DNA of 64,000 bases, taken from NCBI RefSeq assembly GCF_038502225.1, contig NW_027196944.1, positions 1 through 64,000 on the forward strand, in the 5' to 3' direction. Both the position numbers and the translations under genes were made by a program. This DNA is from Cherax quadricarinatus (Eukaryota; Arthropoda; Malacostraca; Decapoda; Parastacidae). Shown here in pieces: positions 53,130 through 63,564 of this stretch. Within the stretch, counting starts at the first letter, position 1. Each line of letters begins with the position of its first letter. The notes below the pieces were generated by a model, which saw only the letters and a list, made by a program, of their open reading frames with translations, did not search any database and was not told the origin of the DNA.

Positions 53130-54629
53130 TGCACACCCTACCAAATTCATCCACCAATCTCTGCAACTTCTCTTCAGAATCTCCCAAGAGCACAGTGTCA
53201 TCAGCAAAGAGCAGCTGTGACAACTCCCACTTTGTGTGTGATTCTTTATCTTTTAACTCCACGCCTCTTGCCAAGACCCTCGCATTTACTTCTCTTACAA
53301 CCCCATCTATAAATATATTAAACAACCATGGTGACATCACACATCCTTGTCTAAGGCCTACTTTTACTGGGAAAAAATTTCCCTCTTTCCTACATACTCT
53401 AACTTGAGCCTCACTATCCTCGTAAAAACTCTTCACTGCTTTCAGTAACCTACCTCCTACACCATACACTTGCAACATCTGCCACATTGCCCCCCTATCC
53501 ACCCTGTCATACGCCTTTTCCAAATCCATAAATGCCACAAAGACCTCTTTAGCCTTATCTAAATACTGTTCACTTATATGTTTCACTGTAAACACCTGGT
53601 CCACACACCCCCTACCTTTCCTAAAGCCTCCTTGTTCATCTGCTATCCTATTCTCTGTCTTACTCTTAATTCTTTCAATTATAACTCTACCATACACTTT
53701 ACCAGGTACACTCAACAGACTTATCCCCCTATAATTTTTGCACTCTCTTTTATCCCCTTTGCCTTTATACAAAGGAACTATGCATGCTCTCTGCCAATCC
53801 CTAGGTACCTTACCCTCTTCCATACATTTATTAAATAATTGCACCAACCACTCCAAAACTATATCCCCACCTGCTTTTAACATTTCTATCTTTATCCCAT
53901 CAATCCCGGCTGCCTTACCCCCTTTCATTTTACCTACTGCCTCACGAACTTCCCCCACACTCACAACTGGCTCTTCCTCGCTCCTACAAGATGTTATTCC
54001 TCCTTGCCCTATACACGAAATCACAGCTTCCCTATCTTCATCAACATTTAACAATTCCTCAAAATATTCCCTCCATCTTCCCAATACCTCTAACTCTCCA
54101 TTTAATAACTCTCCTCTCCTATTTTTAACTGACAAATCCATTTGTTCTCAAGGCTTTCTTAACTTGTTAATCTCACTCCAAAACTTTTTCTTATTTTCAA
54201 CAAAATTTGTTGATAACATCTCACCCACTCTCTCATTTGCTCTCTTTTTACATTGCTTCACCACTCTCTTAACCTCTCTCTTTTTCTCCATATACTCTTC
54301 CCTCCTTGCATCACTTCTACTTTGTAAAAACTTCTCATATGCTAACTTTTTCTCCCTTACTACTCTCTTTACATCATCATTCCACCAATCGGAGAGCTCC
54401 TCTTCCCTCCTGCACCCACTTTCCTGTAACCACAAACTTCTGCTGAACACTCTAACACTACATTTTTAATCCTACCCCATACCTCTTCGACCCCATTGCC
54501 TATGCTCTCATTAGCCCATCTATCCTCCAATAGCTGTTTATATCTTACCCTAACTGCCTCCTCTTTTAGTTTATAAACCTTCACCTCTCTCTTCCCTGAT
54601 GCTTCTATTCTCCTTGTATCCCATCTACC
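53130..54629 (-). mobile_element. RTE-like LINE fragment truncated at both ends, with target duplication
   Basis: The 9-bp duplication TGTATTTAT lies at 53121-53129 and 54630-54638, so this 1.5-kb piece is one insertion. On the minus strand it starts inside the endonuclease-RT linker and stops just after the RT active-site region (GAATTTGGTAGGGTGTGCA). The normal 3'UTR is missing. Loss of the 3' end is unusual for target-primed insertion. Confidence 0.8.
53140..54141 (-). pseudogene. RTE-like RT domain
   Basis: A 334-codon open stretch (the apparent ORF runs on into host sequence at its end). In order it contains AVGKMKGGKAAGIDGIKIEM, CIVPLYKGKGDKRECKNYRG, QGGFRKGRGCVDQVF, FMDLEKAYDRVDR, VGLRQGCVMSPWLFNIFIDG and the catalytic FADDTV. 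Upstream, 54148-54641 continues in another frame (LSDWWNDDVKRVVREKKLAY) up to the truncation. The RT is well preserved, but endonuclease and C-terminus are absent, so it cannot act alone. Confidence 0.82.
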
Positions 54630-54928
54630 TGTATTTATCATCTTTATATGTTATGCATTGTGTTTATTATATAATTTTGAAAAAAATATTATAGCTGGAT
54701 TAATAAAAATGTGTATATTAATGTAATATATGACATTTAATGAGACTCGGTGATTATTATTACTAATATGGTGTCACTTGTATAAGTCGTCTGGATACCA
54801 CATCTCATATTTATGTTTATTTATTCTACTGTGGAGTGTATTTATCATCTTTATACGTTATGTATCATGTTTACTATATAATTTTGAAAAAATATCATAC
54901 ATGGATTAATGAAAATGTGTATATTAAC

Positions 54929-55412
54929 CCTAGGTAGTAGGTTGGTAGACAACAACCGCCCAGGGAGGTACTACCGTCCTGCCAAGTGAGTGTAAAACGG
55001 AAACCTTTAATTGTTTTACATGATGGTAGGATTGCTGGTGTCCATTTTTCTGTCTCATAAACATGCAAGGTTTCAGGTACGTCTTGCTACTTCTACTTAC
55101 ACTTAGGTCACACTACACATACATGTACAAGCATATATGTATATACACACCCCTCTGGGTTTTCTTCCATTTTTCTTACTAGTTCTTGTTCTTGTTTATT
55201 TCCTCTTACCTCCATGGGGAAGTGGAACAGAATTCTTCCTCCGTAAGCCATGCGTGTTGTAAGAGGCGACTAAAATGCCGGGAGCAAGGGGATAGTAACC
55301 TCTTCTCCTGTATATATTACTAAATGTAAAAGGAGAAACTTTTGTTTTTCCTTTTGGGCCACCCCACCTCGGTGGGATACGGCCGGTGTGTTGAAAGAAA
55401 GAAAGAAAGAAA
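54929..55412 (+). mobile_element. SINE-like element S2, full length
   Basis: GTGTATATTAAC flanks it at 54917-54928 and 55413-55424. It begins CCTAGGTAGTAGGTTGGTAG and ends GTGTGTTGAAAGAAAGAAAG. At 484 bp it is the longest copy and the best reference for the family. Confidence 0.85.
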
Positions 55413-55607
55413 GTGTATATTAACGTAATATACGGCATTTAATGAGACAATGATTATTATTGAGTATTATTATCATTACTAATATGGCATCTCGAGACAT
55501 AAGACACTCTTACTGATTTTAATGTGTACCTGCACGCCAGCACAGTGTGTAAGTCTATTTAGGTACAGGTATACATAAGTATAATTATCAGAGTATATAT
55601 AAAATAT

Positions 55608-56067
55608 ATTGGTAGTAGGTTGGTAGACAGCAACCACCCAGGGAGGTACTACCGTCCTGCCAAGTGAATGTAAAACAAAAGCCTGTAATTGTTTTACATG
55701 ATGGTAGGATTGCTGGTGTTTTTTGTCTGTCTCATAAATATGCAAGATTACAGGTATGTCTTGCTACTTCTACTTACACTTAGGTCACACTACACATACA
55801 TGTACAAACATATATATACACTCATCTGGGTTTTCTTCTATTTTCTTTCTTGTTCTTGTTTATTTCCTCTTACCTCCATGGGGAAGTGGAACAGAATTCT
55901 TCCTCCGTAAGCCATGCGTGTTGTAAGAGGCGACTAAAATGCCGGGAGCAAGGGGATAGTAACCTCTTCTCCTGTATATATTACTAAATGTAAAAGGAGA
56001 AACTTTCGTTTTTCCTTTTGGGCCACCCCGCCTCGGTGGGATACGGCCGGTGTGTTGAAAGAAGAAG
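55608..56067 (+). mobile_element. SINE-like element S2, full length
   Basis: ATATAAAATAT flanks it at 55597-55607 and 56068-56078. The tail is short (TTGAAAGAAGAAG). It is very similar to the copy 200 bp upstream, yet has its own target duplication, so it is an independent insertion. Confidence 0.85.
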
Positions 56068-56303
56068 ATATAAAATATGAAATAACTTTTAAAAACACTT
56101 GAAATTTTGGAGTTTCCGGACACAATGGAGAGACGTGGTTCTTACGGAGCTCATGGAGAATGTAAACAAACAGGGTAGGGGTGCGGTGACCGTATTAGAA
56201 AGTCAGGTGGGGGAGCCGTATAGAGAGTTTAGGTCATAATTTGAAATGACCGCATTAGCGGAACTCCGTAAAGCGAAATGCCATAAAGCAGGGCCCTGCT
56301 GTA

Positions 56304-56785
56304 TATCTACCACAATTTGCTGAGGTGCTAGGTAATTACCTCCATCATTTACACTACAAAGAAAATGTGAATGGGTTGTGGAGAAATAAATTTGAGAACT
56401 AGTAATCAAAAATGCCTTCAACCCTCCTGATGACTGTAATAAATCTTAAGCTTTAAATGTGCATCAATCTGTGATGATCTCTCCATGAGTCTTATGTTTT
56501 TTCTTCTTGTTGAGGGTTTCAAGAGCCACTCACAGCTTTCACTTATCAAGCCCTGCTTCCTGATGTATAGGGAAGAAACAATACCCAAAGTTGGGCAATG
56601 ACAGGAAAGGGAACAGGACTTTCCTTTGCAAACAGAAACAGGAACAAAACATTCTGAGTCAAGTCAGTTGGAGCCCATACCAAAGCCCCAGCAGATTGGG
56701 AGACCTACTCCCTCACCTGAGTTCAGTAACTTACTTCTTGCCAAAACTTGTGAAATATGCATACAGTGGAAAAATGAAGCTGATC
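56304..56785. other. No gene recognised
   Basis: Unique-looking sequence between DNA transposon copy B and the tRNA-derived SINE. The ORFs at 56591-56835 have no recognisable domain and overlap the SINE. Nothing else is seen. Confidence 0.45.
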
Positions 56786-56789
56786 AATG

Positions 56790-56940
56790 GTGCCAGCTGG
56801 CCCAGTGGATAACGCATTGGTCTGAAGTTTTATGACTCTCTGACTGCGGGTTCAAGCCCCACCTGTGGTATGGTTTGTTTGCAATCGTGTCACTACGATT
56901 TCATGAGCCCCTATAATAATGTGCCCACTGGGCAGAATAA
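56790..56940 (+). mobile_element. tRNA-derived SINE
   Basis: An A-box-like TGGCCCAGTGGA (56798-56809) and a B-box-like GGTTCAAGCCC (56849-56859) are spaced as in a tRNA. The cloverleaf is not completed, since the acceptor strands do not pair well. A non-tRNA body follows (TGGTATGGTTTGTTTGCAAT). It would be transcribed by RNA polymerase III from the internal boxes. The 3' boundary is uncertain. Confidence 0.6.
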
Positions 56941-58040
56941 AGTGAGGATAAGCATTCCATATAGAATGGGAGAAATTTGTCACTGATGTGAGAGCACAAC
57001 ACCCCCATACCAAGGCTGGTACTGAAGTCACATTTTATTTCTCTCTGGTGTGTGAAAAAGTACAATGTGTACTTTTTCAAATTTAAACATTTGTCAATGC
57101 ATACCTCTACGATCATCTTCCCGCGAGTCTTATTTGTCTCGCGGTGGTTTGCCTTCTTCTGAGTTTGTTGTAGTACACATTATCGGCAGGTCCTGTACTC
57201 CAGGGCAAACTCATTTATTGTTGAGCACACTTGTTGAACCTTAATGTCCTGGGGTAAGTATAGTGGTGAACCCAACCACACTAGAAACTGTTGAAATCTG
57301 TAAACAAACACTGCTAGTTACAAACATTTTGCTGCACCAAAATTAGAAAATTACATTAACCAAAGCTTTGTTATATTTCATTAATCAATCAAGAAAGACC
57401 AACAGAGTGAGACTGTGAAAGAGTAAATAATTCTTTATTAAAATTGTTTAATTTACTTACATAAAGGTGTTCATGTTGTAATATTGTTCACATTGTAAAA
57501 TGCTGTAATACTTTACCTTTTACTTTAAAACAGAAACATTCTATTATTCCTGGGTCACCAATGATTCAAAGAAAGCACATTCACCAACATTCACTCAATT
57601 GTCATCTTTCCAGAAGTGTTGACATTACAGAGTATCCTCTGACTGCAACATCTCCACCCCTCCAAAGTGCAGACACTACCCTTTCCACCTCCGGGACTCA
57701 AGTCCAGCTAACTGGTTTCCCTGAATAACTTCATAAAAATTTATGCAGAAAAAGCCACATGGGAATGGAAATCTTTAGCTCAAGATCCTTCAGACTTGCT
57801 ATGCAATGTTGCAAAACTAGCAACAGATAGTAGGGGAAAAATTCTCTCTGAGGTGAAGCAGAAGTAAAGTGCCAGACCATGTCACAGTGACTTATTCTGC
57901 ACTGTTAAGATCACCTGTTTGCCAATGTATTTCATAAAATTTTGTATTATTAAAAATCCTTTTGATATCTAAAAATCTGACCATCTTGATATTTTCTTAT
58001 AATGGTGCTAGACATTCAATACTGCTTCTGTGCTCCTTAC
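56941..58040. other. FHOD intron or flank with an RTE-like 3'UTR fragment
   Basis: 57555-57745 (minus) matches RTE-like 3'UTR sequence (CATTCACTCAATTGTCATCT, CAAGTCCAGCTAACTGGTTT). 57100-57555 and 57746-58040 contain no recognised exon or repeat. If the formin gene continues downstream, its next exon is not visible here. Confidence 0.45.
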
Positions 58041-58115
58041 CCAGTCATCAATCGCTGATAAATAATTCCCAGAACAAATATATGCTCTGCACAGTCTGCT
58101 AAAAACTCCGATATT
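58041..58115 (-). CDS. Fhod: FHOD-type formin, FH2-domain internal exon
   Basis: Formins of the FHOD group nucleate and bundle actin through the FH2 domain. On the minus strand, TTCTTCCTTGTGTTTCAG precedes base 58115, and GTAAGG follows base 58041 (CCTTAC on the plus strand). A CTAAC branch-like motif lies upstream. Read with one base of carry-over, the 75-bp exon gives ISEFLADCAEHIFVLGIIYQ plus RLMT, which fits the late FH2 helix segment of FHOD formins. The exon is phase 1 to phase 0 plus two bases. The longer ORF in the other frame is a shadow. It lies on the same strand as, and in the expected order after, the exon at 63565-63750. Confidence 0.75.
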
Positions 58116-58164
58116 CTGAAACACAAGGAAGAAAAAGTTAGTGTTCATCTGTCTCCAACTCAGC

Positions 58165-58680
58165 AGACAGAGGCTCACACTCCAACAGCACATCAAGTAT
58201 TAAAAACCATTTGTCTCCATTCACTCCTATCAAATACGCTCACACATGCTTGCTGGAAGTCCAAGCCCCTCGCACACAAAACCTCCTTTATCCCCTTCCT
58301 CCAACATTTCTTAGGCCAACCCCTACCTCGCCTTCCCTCCACTACAGATTTATACACTCTTGAAGTCATTCTATTTCGTTCCATTCTCTCTACATGTCCA
58401 AACCACCTCAACAACCCTTCCTCAGCCCTCTGGACAACAGTTTTGGCAATCCCGCACCTCCTCCTAACTTCCAAACTATGAATTCTCTGCATTATATTCA
58501 CACCACACATTGCCCTCAGATATGACATATCCACTGCCTCCAGCCTTCTCCTCGCTGCAACATTCATCACCCATGCTTCACACCCATATAAGAGCATTGG
58601 TAAAATTATACTTTCATACATTCCACTCTTTGCTTCCAAGGACAAAGTTCTTTGTCTATCTTTGTTTATCACTTAACATG
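58165..58680 (-). mobile_element. RTE-like LINE C-terminal fragment next to an FHOD splice acceptor
   Basis: On the minus strand, 58193-58672 is open for 159 codons and contains LLYGCEAWVMNVAARRRLEA, LRAMCGVNIMQRIHSL, GLLRWFGHVERMERNRM and CWRKGIKEVLCARGLDFQ. The insertion ends ~50 bases upstream of the FHOD acceptor, in sense orientation to the gene. The RT and endonuclease parts are missing. Confidence 0.75.
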
Positions 58681-58734
58681 AATTAAACATTTTATGGAAT
58701 AATGTTAAAACATAACACATAAATAACCATTTAA

Positions 58735-58965
58735 GTAACATTTATGAAGAGATTCAGGGAAATCGGCAAGCCGGACTTAATTCCTGGAGATGGGAAGTAC
58801 AGTGCCGGCACTCTGAAGGAGGGGTGTTAATGTTGCAGTTTTATAACTGTTGTGTAAGCATGCCTCTGGCAAGACAGTAATGGAGTGAATGTTGATGAAA
58901 GTTTTTTTTTTTTCAGGCTACCTTGCCTTGGTGGGAAATGGCTGATGTGTTAATAAATAATAATT
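58735..58965 (+). mobile_element. RTE-like LINE 3'UTR fragment
   Basis: GAAGAGATTCAGGGAAATCG, GGAGATGGGAAGTACAGTGC and GGTGGGAAATGGCTGATGTG followed by TTAATAAATAATAAT match the terminal ~220 bases of the copy ending at 49835. It is in the orientation opposite to the adjacent 58165-58680 piece. Confidence 0.65.
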
Positions 58966-59124
58966 AAGTACTCTACTGTACACCTAATATAGCACCGTAC
59001 ACACAATGTACAATTATGTTACAATAAACATTAAAAATAAAGGAATCAAAAGTATAGTTTACCAAGTGAATTTTGTTAAATTAGACACATGTATAGTTTA
59101 CCAAGTGAATTTTGTTAAATTAGA

Positions 59125-59195
59125 CACATGTGCAACTCTTGGGGGGTATCTTTATTGAGGAAACGTTTCGCCACACAGTGGCTTCATCAGTCCAT
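59125..59195 (-). ncRNA. Hammerhead-ribozyme-like motif with complete core boxes
   Basis: On the minus strand, CTGATGA (59190-59184) is followed by a 5-bp hairpin GCCAC-TGT-GTGGC, then GAAAC (59169-59165) and GTTTC. CTGATGA, stem II and GAAA in this order and spacing are the hammerhead signature. Downstream is the family sequence CTCAATAAAGATACC and TGCACATGTGTCTAA, as in the 43606 palindrome. Stem I is weak here (GGA/TCC only if cleavage follows GTT). It is probably a solitary terminal unit of a Penelope-like element. Confidence 0.55.
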
Positions 59196-59207
59196 ACATA
59201 GTACAAG

Positions 59208-59606
59208 ATGTCGGTGAAAAGGAAGATCCTTACTTCACCTGAAGGAAGTGCTAAGAACCAAAGGAAGGCTCTTGATCTCGAGGTAAAAATGAAGGTTATA
59301 AATGAGTATGAAGCTGGTAAGAAAGTACAAGTGATAGCCGATGACTTGAAGGTGGCGCATTCTACCATTTCCACTAACATGAAGGATAAAGATAGAGTGA
59401 AAGAGGCAGTGAGAGCATCGACAGGATTTAAAGCCATAATAACTAGGCAGCAGAAAGGCCTCATTCAAGAACTGGAGAAATTACTGGTGATGTGGTTTGA
59501 CTACCAGATACAAAAAAGAATGCCGATGAGCCTTTCACTTATTCAAGCCAAGGCACACATTATCTTTGAGACTTTGAAGGCAGGTGAAGGCGAGGAATCA
59601 ACATAA
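59208..59606 (+). CDS. Tigger/pogo transposase N-terminal DNA-binding region, intact short ORF
   Basis: ATG 59208 opens 132 uninterrupted codons. Residues ~22-60 (LDLEVKMKVINEYEAGKKVQ, IADDLKVAHSTIS) form a psq-type helix-turn-helix. Residues ~85-125 (LEKLLVMWFDYQIQKRMPMS, then AKAHIIFETLK) are the start of the CENP-B-type domain. The stop at 59604 cuts the second domain, and there is no DDE catalytic region. It begins 13 bases after the hammerhead-like repeat. It could encode a DNA-binding fragment, but a truncated pseudogene is more likely. The ORF is open, which is unusual in this window. Confidence 0.6.
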   Translation: MSVKRKILTSPEGSAKNQRKALDLEVKMKVINEYEAGKKVQVIADDLKVAHSTISTNMKDKDRVKEAVRASTGFKAIITRQQKGLIQELEKLLVMWFDYQIQKRMPMSLSLIQAKAHIIFETLKAGEGEEST

Positions 59607-59609
59607 ACA

Positions 59610-60371
59610 TTTACAGCAAGTCACGGATGAATAAAAAGTTTGATTAAATAACGTAGAAGCACGAAAAAGCTACCCAAATTAATAAAAACTGACATATATG
59701 GAGAGGCACTGGAGGATGTGTAGGGCTGGGGCTATACAAGAGAGTGGAGAAGGCACCAGCAGTCTCAGTAATTCATGCTTCACCATGATGTACGGACGTG
59801 TAAGCTCACGGCACTATAAAAATAATGTATAATTATTCTATTACTATCAATAAAGGTTATCTACCTATCATATCCATTCCAGACTAATATTAGGTATAAC
59901 ACAAATAATGTAGAAGCATGATAAAGATGCCCAAATTAATAAAAACTGATATTATATAGAGAGGTACTGAAGAGCGGAGGGTGGAGAGGGATAAAAAAAA
60001 AAAAAGTGACCACGACCATAACAGAAAATGTTACGCGCCTGAAGAGTAACTATAGAAAATGACTCTTACCCTATGCAAAGACTGAAAAAAGTGTGATTTT
60101 CTCAAAACAAAAAATTTCCCAAGTAATCAGCTATGTACGTGTTTCCTGGAATCTTGGAAGTAAGTCAGTGACCTGCTTCATGTTTATTACTGTTAATAAT
60201 AAACAGACTGAAAGGAATTTTCCAACAAACATAAAACCAAATGTTTTACTATTTGGGTGGTGACACTTTTGAAGTGTCGGTAAGGGGTCATTCCTCGATT
60301 AGCGATGAAATCGTTTACCGACAGGGTCTTAGGCCCCTATCTCTGTTGTTAAGTGAGGAGAGGCTGTATTC
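59610..60371. other. DNA-element relics, no gene
   Basis: 59640-59960 contains two partly similar stretches (GCATGATAAAG or GCACGAAAAAG, then CCAAATTAATAAAAACTGA), a diverged duplication. 60240-60371 holds inverted ACCGACA / TGTCGGTAA motifs and ends GTGAGGAGAGGCTGTA, which also occurs at 60-76. No transposase sequence and no FHOD exon are seen. Confidence 0.45.
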
Positions 60372-60450
60372 ACTTTGCACCCTATATTAAGACTACAAAT
60401 ATTTTAATGAGTGTACACTATATGCATTTTATCACTCTAGGGCTCTTTAA

Positions 60451-61522
60451 CCCTTTGACTGTTTTGGTTGTATATATACGTCTTACGAGTCAGTGTTTCG
60501 GACGTATATATACTCAATAATTCTAGCGGCTTCAAATCAACCAGGAGAAAGCTGGTAGGCCCACATGTGAGAGAATGGGTTTGTGTGGTCAGTGTGCACC
60601 ACATAAAAAAAATCCTGAAGCAAGCAGTGCATAATGAGAAAAGAAAAAACTCTGACCGTTTTTTTGGATTAAAATGCAGACTTTGAGGTGTACTTTCGTA
60701 TAGTATTTATCGTTGTATTCTCGTTTTCATGGTCTCATATGATAAAATGGAAAACATATTACAGAAATAGAGATGATTTTGATTAGTTTCACAATGAAAA
60801 CGACCTTGAAATTGAGCTCAAAGTAGTGGAAATGTTCTATTTTTACCAATGTTCAGGAGTAAGCAAATCACACCACACGTCCAATACATGTCAACTGGGG
60901 AGTCTAATATTCTTTCACTAGTGCACTGATATTATTTATACCATTTTTACAATAATGCAGTAGTCTGCATAACAGTAAATTTTGTATTTTTTGTATGAAT
61001 AAAAAATCAAAACAGAAAGTAATAGTAATATAAGAGGGGCCTAGAGATGTGACTAATGAATAGAGGATATGCTATTTTAGTGCCAAGAATGTCTACACTG
61101 TTTATTCTGGACCCTATTTTGAAATTGGCATCTTTTTTAATTTGCATGAAATTGGCCAGATTGCCAATTTCTGACCACTTTATTGGGTAGTTCAAATCGG
61201 TAAATGGGCGTTTTTTTTGTACTCATCTGATAGAAAAAATGGAGTTCTAAAGAAATAGCTATGAGTTTGGTCAACTGGAACAACGGAATTGGCCAAAAAC
61301 AGGGCTCAAAGTCAGTGAAATCGCCGATGCGTATATGTCGCTGAGATCACTAACTTCGCGGGAGCGTAATTCTGTGAGTTTTTGACCAAATTTTCTACTT
61401 TTGGCATCATTACCATCGGGAAAAGATTCTCTATCACTTCATAAGAAAAATAATTTATTTTTTCCAAAAATTTTGCAACATAGAATAACAATTTCAGAAA
61501 GGGGCTTGCGACAGTCAAAGGG
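60451..61522. mobile_element. piggyBac-like non-autonomous element with TTAA target
   Basis: The ends CCCTTTGACTG and CAGTCAAAGGG are perfect inverted repeats, flanked by TTAA at 60447-60450 and 61523-61526. Sub-terminal GTATATATACGTCTTACGAG and CGGACGTATATATAC motifs lie near the left end. Copy A shows the empty TTAA site (GATGCTTAAATG at about 12302). Piggybac transposases target TTAA and leave no other scar. No coding sequence remains. Confidence 0.82.
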
Positions 61523-61635
61523 TTAAATGTTGAAGTATATTATGTGTGGGTAGGGTGGGGTGGCCTGGCTGGCTACCATACCTGCCACACCTAACTTCTT
61601 ACAATAAACACTATTCACTTCTCACCCTACATTAA

Positions 61636-62692
61636 CCCTTTGACTGTCAAGGTCGTATATATACGTCTTACGAGGTACCGTGTTTGACGTATATATACTC
61701 ATAAATTCTAGCAGCTTCAAATGAAGCAGGAGAAAGCTGGTAGGCCCACATGTGAGAGAATGGGTCTGTGTGGTCAGTGTGCACCATATAAAAAAAATCC
61801 TGGAGCATGCGGTGCATAATGAGAAAAAAAAATCTGACCTTTTTTTTAATTAAAATGCCGACTTTGTGGTCTATTTTCGTATAGTATTTATGGTTGTATT
61901 CTCGTTTTCTTGGTCTCATTTGATAGAATGGAAAACATATTATAGAAATAGAGGTGATTTTGACTGATTTTACTATAAAAAAAACCTGGAAATGGAGCTC
62001 AAAGTAGGGGAAATGTTTAATTTTTGCCGATGTTCAAAAGTAAGCAAATGATATCATTGTCCAATAAATGTCCAACTAGCCATTCTAATATGCAGTCATG
62101 AATGGGTTGATGTTATTTATACAATTATTACAGTATTGCAGTAGTCTGCATAACAGTAAATCTTCTATTTTTTGTTTGAATAAAAATTCAAAATAGAAAG
62201 CAAGAGTAATATCACAGGGGCCTGGAGACATGACTGATGAACGAAGAAACTGTTATTTTAGAGCCAGAAATGTCTGCATTGTTCATTCTGAACCTTATTT
62301 TGAAATTGTCATACTTTTTAATTTTCATGAAATTGGCCAAATTGCAAATTTCTGACCACGTTATTGGGTAGTTGAAATAGGTAAATGGGCAGTTTCTTGT
62401 ACTCAATCGATAGAAAAAATGGATTTCTAAAAAAAATAGTTATGAGTTTGGTCGCCTGGAACAATGGAATTAGCCAAAAATAGGGATCAAAGTGGGTGAA
62501 ATTGCCAATTTGTAAATATTGCTGAGGTCGCTAACTTCGTGAGAGCGTAATTCCGTCAGTTTTCCATCAAATTTTGTGTTTTTGGTGTCATTACAATCGG
62601 GAAAAGATTCTCTATCATTTCATAAGTTTTTTTTTTTTTTTTTTAAATTTTGCGACACCAGGAGACACTTCAGGATTGGGGGTTGCGACAGT
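61636..62692. mobile_element. piggyBac-like element, second copy, right end lost
   Basis: TTAA at 61632-61635 and the end CCCTTTGACTGTCAAGG match the copy at 60451, and the interior is collinear for about 1 kb. On the right it stops at GGTTGCGACAG, where CAAAGGGTTAA should follow, and host sequence resumes at GTAAGTAATGAG. A deletion removed the terminus with ~20 bases of host DNA. Confidence 0.75.
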
Positions 62693-62890
62693 AAGTAATG
62701 AGTGTACTGTGTGTGTATTTTACTTTTTATTGTTTTTTAATGCCTTGTTCTACTGCTAACTTAATAAATGTTAGTGTAAACTTATCTGACATTTATAACT
62801 GGAAACAAATGGCATTCTGCTTTCCTGTGATGTCCACTTTCTGGCAGTAGCCTGGAACCTAACCTGCCATATAAGTGGGGCCCTACTGTA

Positions 62891-62968
62891 CAGGCTTCCG
62901 CTTTACACTCACTTGGCAGGATGGTAGTACCTCCCTGGGTGGCTGCTGTCTACCAACCTACTACCTAA
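62891..62968 (-). mobile_element. 5' end of SINE-like element S2
   Basis: On the minus strand, TAGGTAGTAGGTTGGTAGAC and GCCAAGTGAGTGTAAAGCGG are the first ~75 bases of the 54929 copy. The rest is missing. Confidence 0.6.
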
Positions 62969-63564
62969 AATAATGTAATTTATATGCAATAAAACATTGT
63001 TAGGCACAAAAGAAAGCCACTAATGCAATTCAGGCAAGTAGAATTTCTTATAATTTCTCATATTAACAATAGAGTGAAGACTGACTGTTTGTATTCTAGC
63101 ACTCTTCACCTGTCTAGACTTAAGTAGTCTATAAGTATTAGGTTAAGTCTGCCCAAAATGCCTAGGCATGATAGTGGTTTTCTTTGCTCCATTCATACTG
63201 CATGTAAACACACATTGTAACCTTAACAAAGAAATAAATATTTTATTTTATTTTATTTTTATGGTGTGAAGAAGCATTTCCATGCATAATTATTATTATA
63301 TTCATGGGAAGTGCTAAACCCACACGGTTCATTCAATGGAACATGGCAGAGGTGAACAAGATTTCAGAACAGAAGAGGTGGAGGTGTTAAGGGGAGGACA
63401 TGAACAGAATGGGAAGGGGAATAAGGGGAAATGCAGTTAAAAAATTCTGCAATAAAGGTGGAAGTCTCAGAGAGCAATACAGGCAGAGCAACCATGTCAG
63501 TCATCAGCTAAATGTCAAAGCAAATTCTGATGAAATGAAGAAAAATTACCCTGTTTGTTATTAC
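62969..63564. other. FHOD intron with a LINE 3' end
   Basis: 63105-63250 (TGCCTAGGCATGATAGTGGT ... AAGAAATAAATATTTTATTT) is a LINE 3' end like those at 45045 and 46965. 63285-63325 resembles an S1-type tail. No exon is seen between here and the 63565 donor site. Confidence 0.5.

Larger units (their letters stand above)
51766..56301. mobile_element. TA-flanked DNA transposon, copy B, loaded with retroelements
   Basis: CAGTAGGGTCCCACTTATAC and GCAGGGCCCTGCTG are the diverged ends, with TA at 51764-51765 and 56302-56303. Most of its own sequence is the reverse complement of copy A (10404-12822), including both pairs of tandem subunits. Inserted are a small retroelement (51905-52036), three S2 elements (52693-53095, 54929-55412, 55608-56067) and an RTE-like LINE piece (53130-54629). 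These explain its extra length. No transposase is present. Confidence 0.75.
60372..62888. mobile_element. Right part of DNA transposon family member, copy C
   Basis: CACCCTATATTAAGACTACA, GGTGGCCTGGCTGGCTACCA and GTGGGGCCCTACTG plus TA (62889-62890) are collinear with 12230-12822 of copy A. The left end is not found. Two piggyBac-like elements are nested in it at 60451-61522 and 61636-62692. Confidence 0.65.

Noticed and set aside
56790..56860. A functional tRNA gene
   Set aside because: Box A and box B are present, but the acceptor stem does not form and a SINE-type body follows directly.
58008..58196. Minus-strand 62-codon ORF as the coding frame
   Set aside because: The splice-bounded exon inside it is read in another frame, which gives the FHOD match; the long ORF is a shadow.
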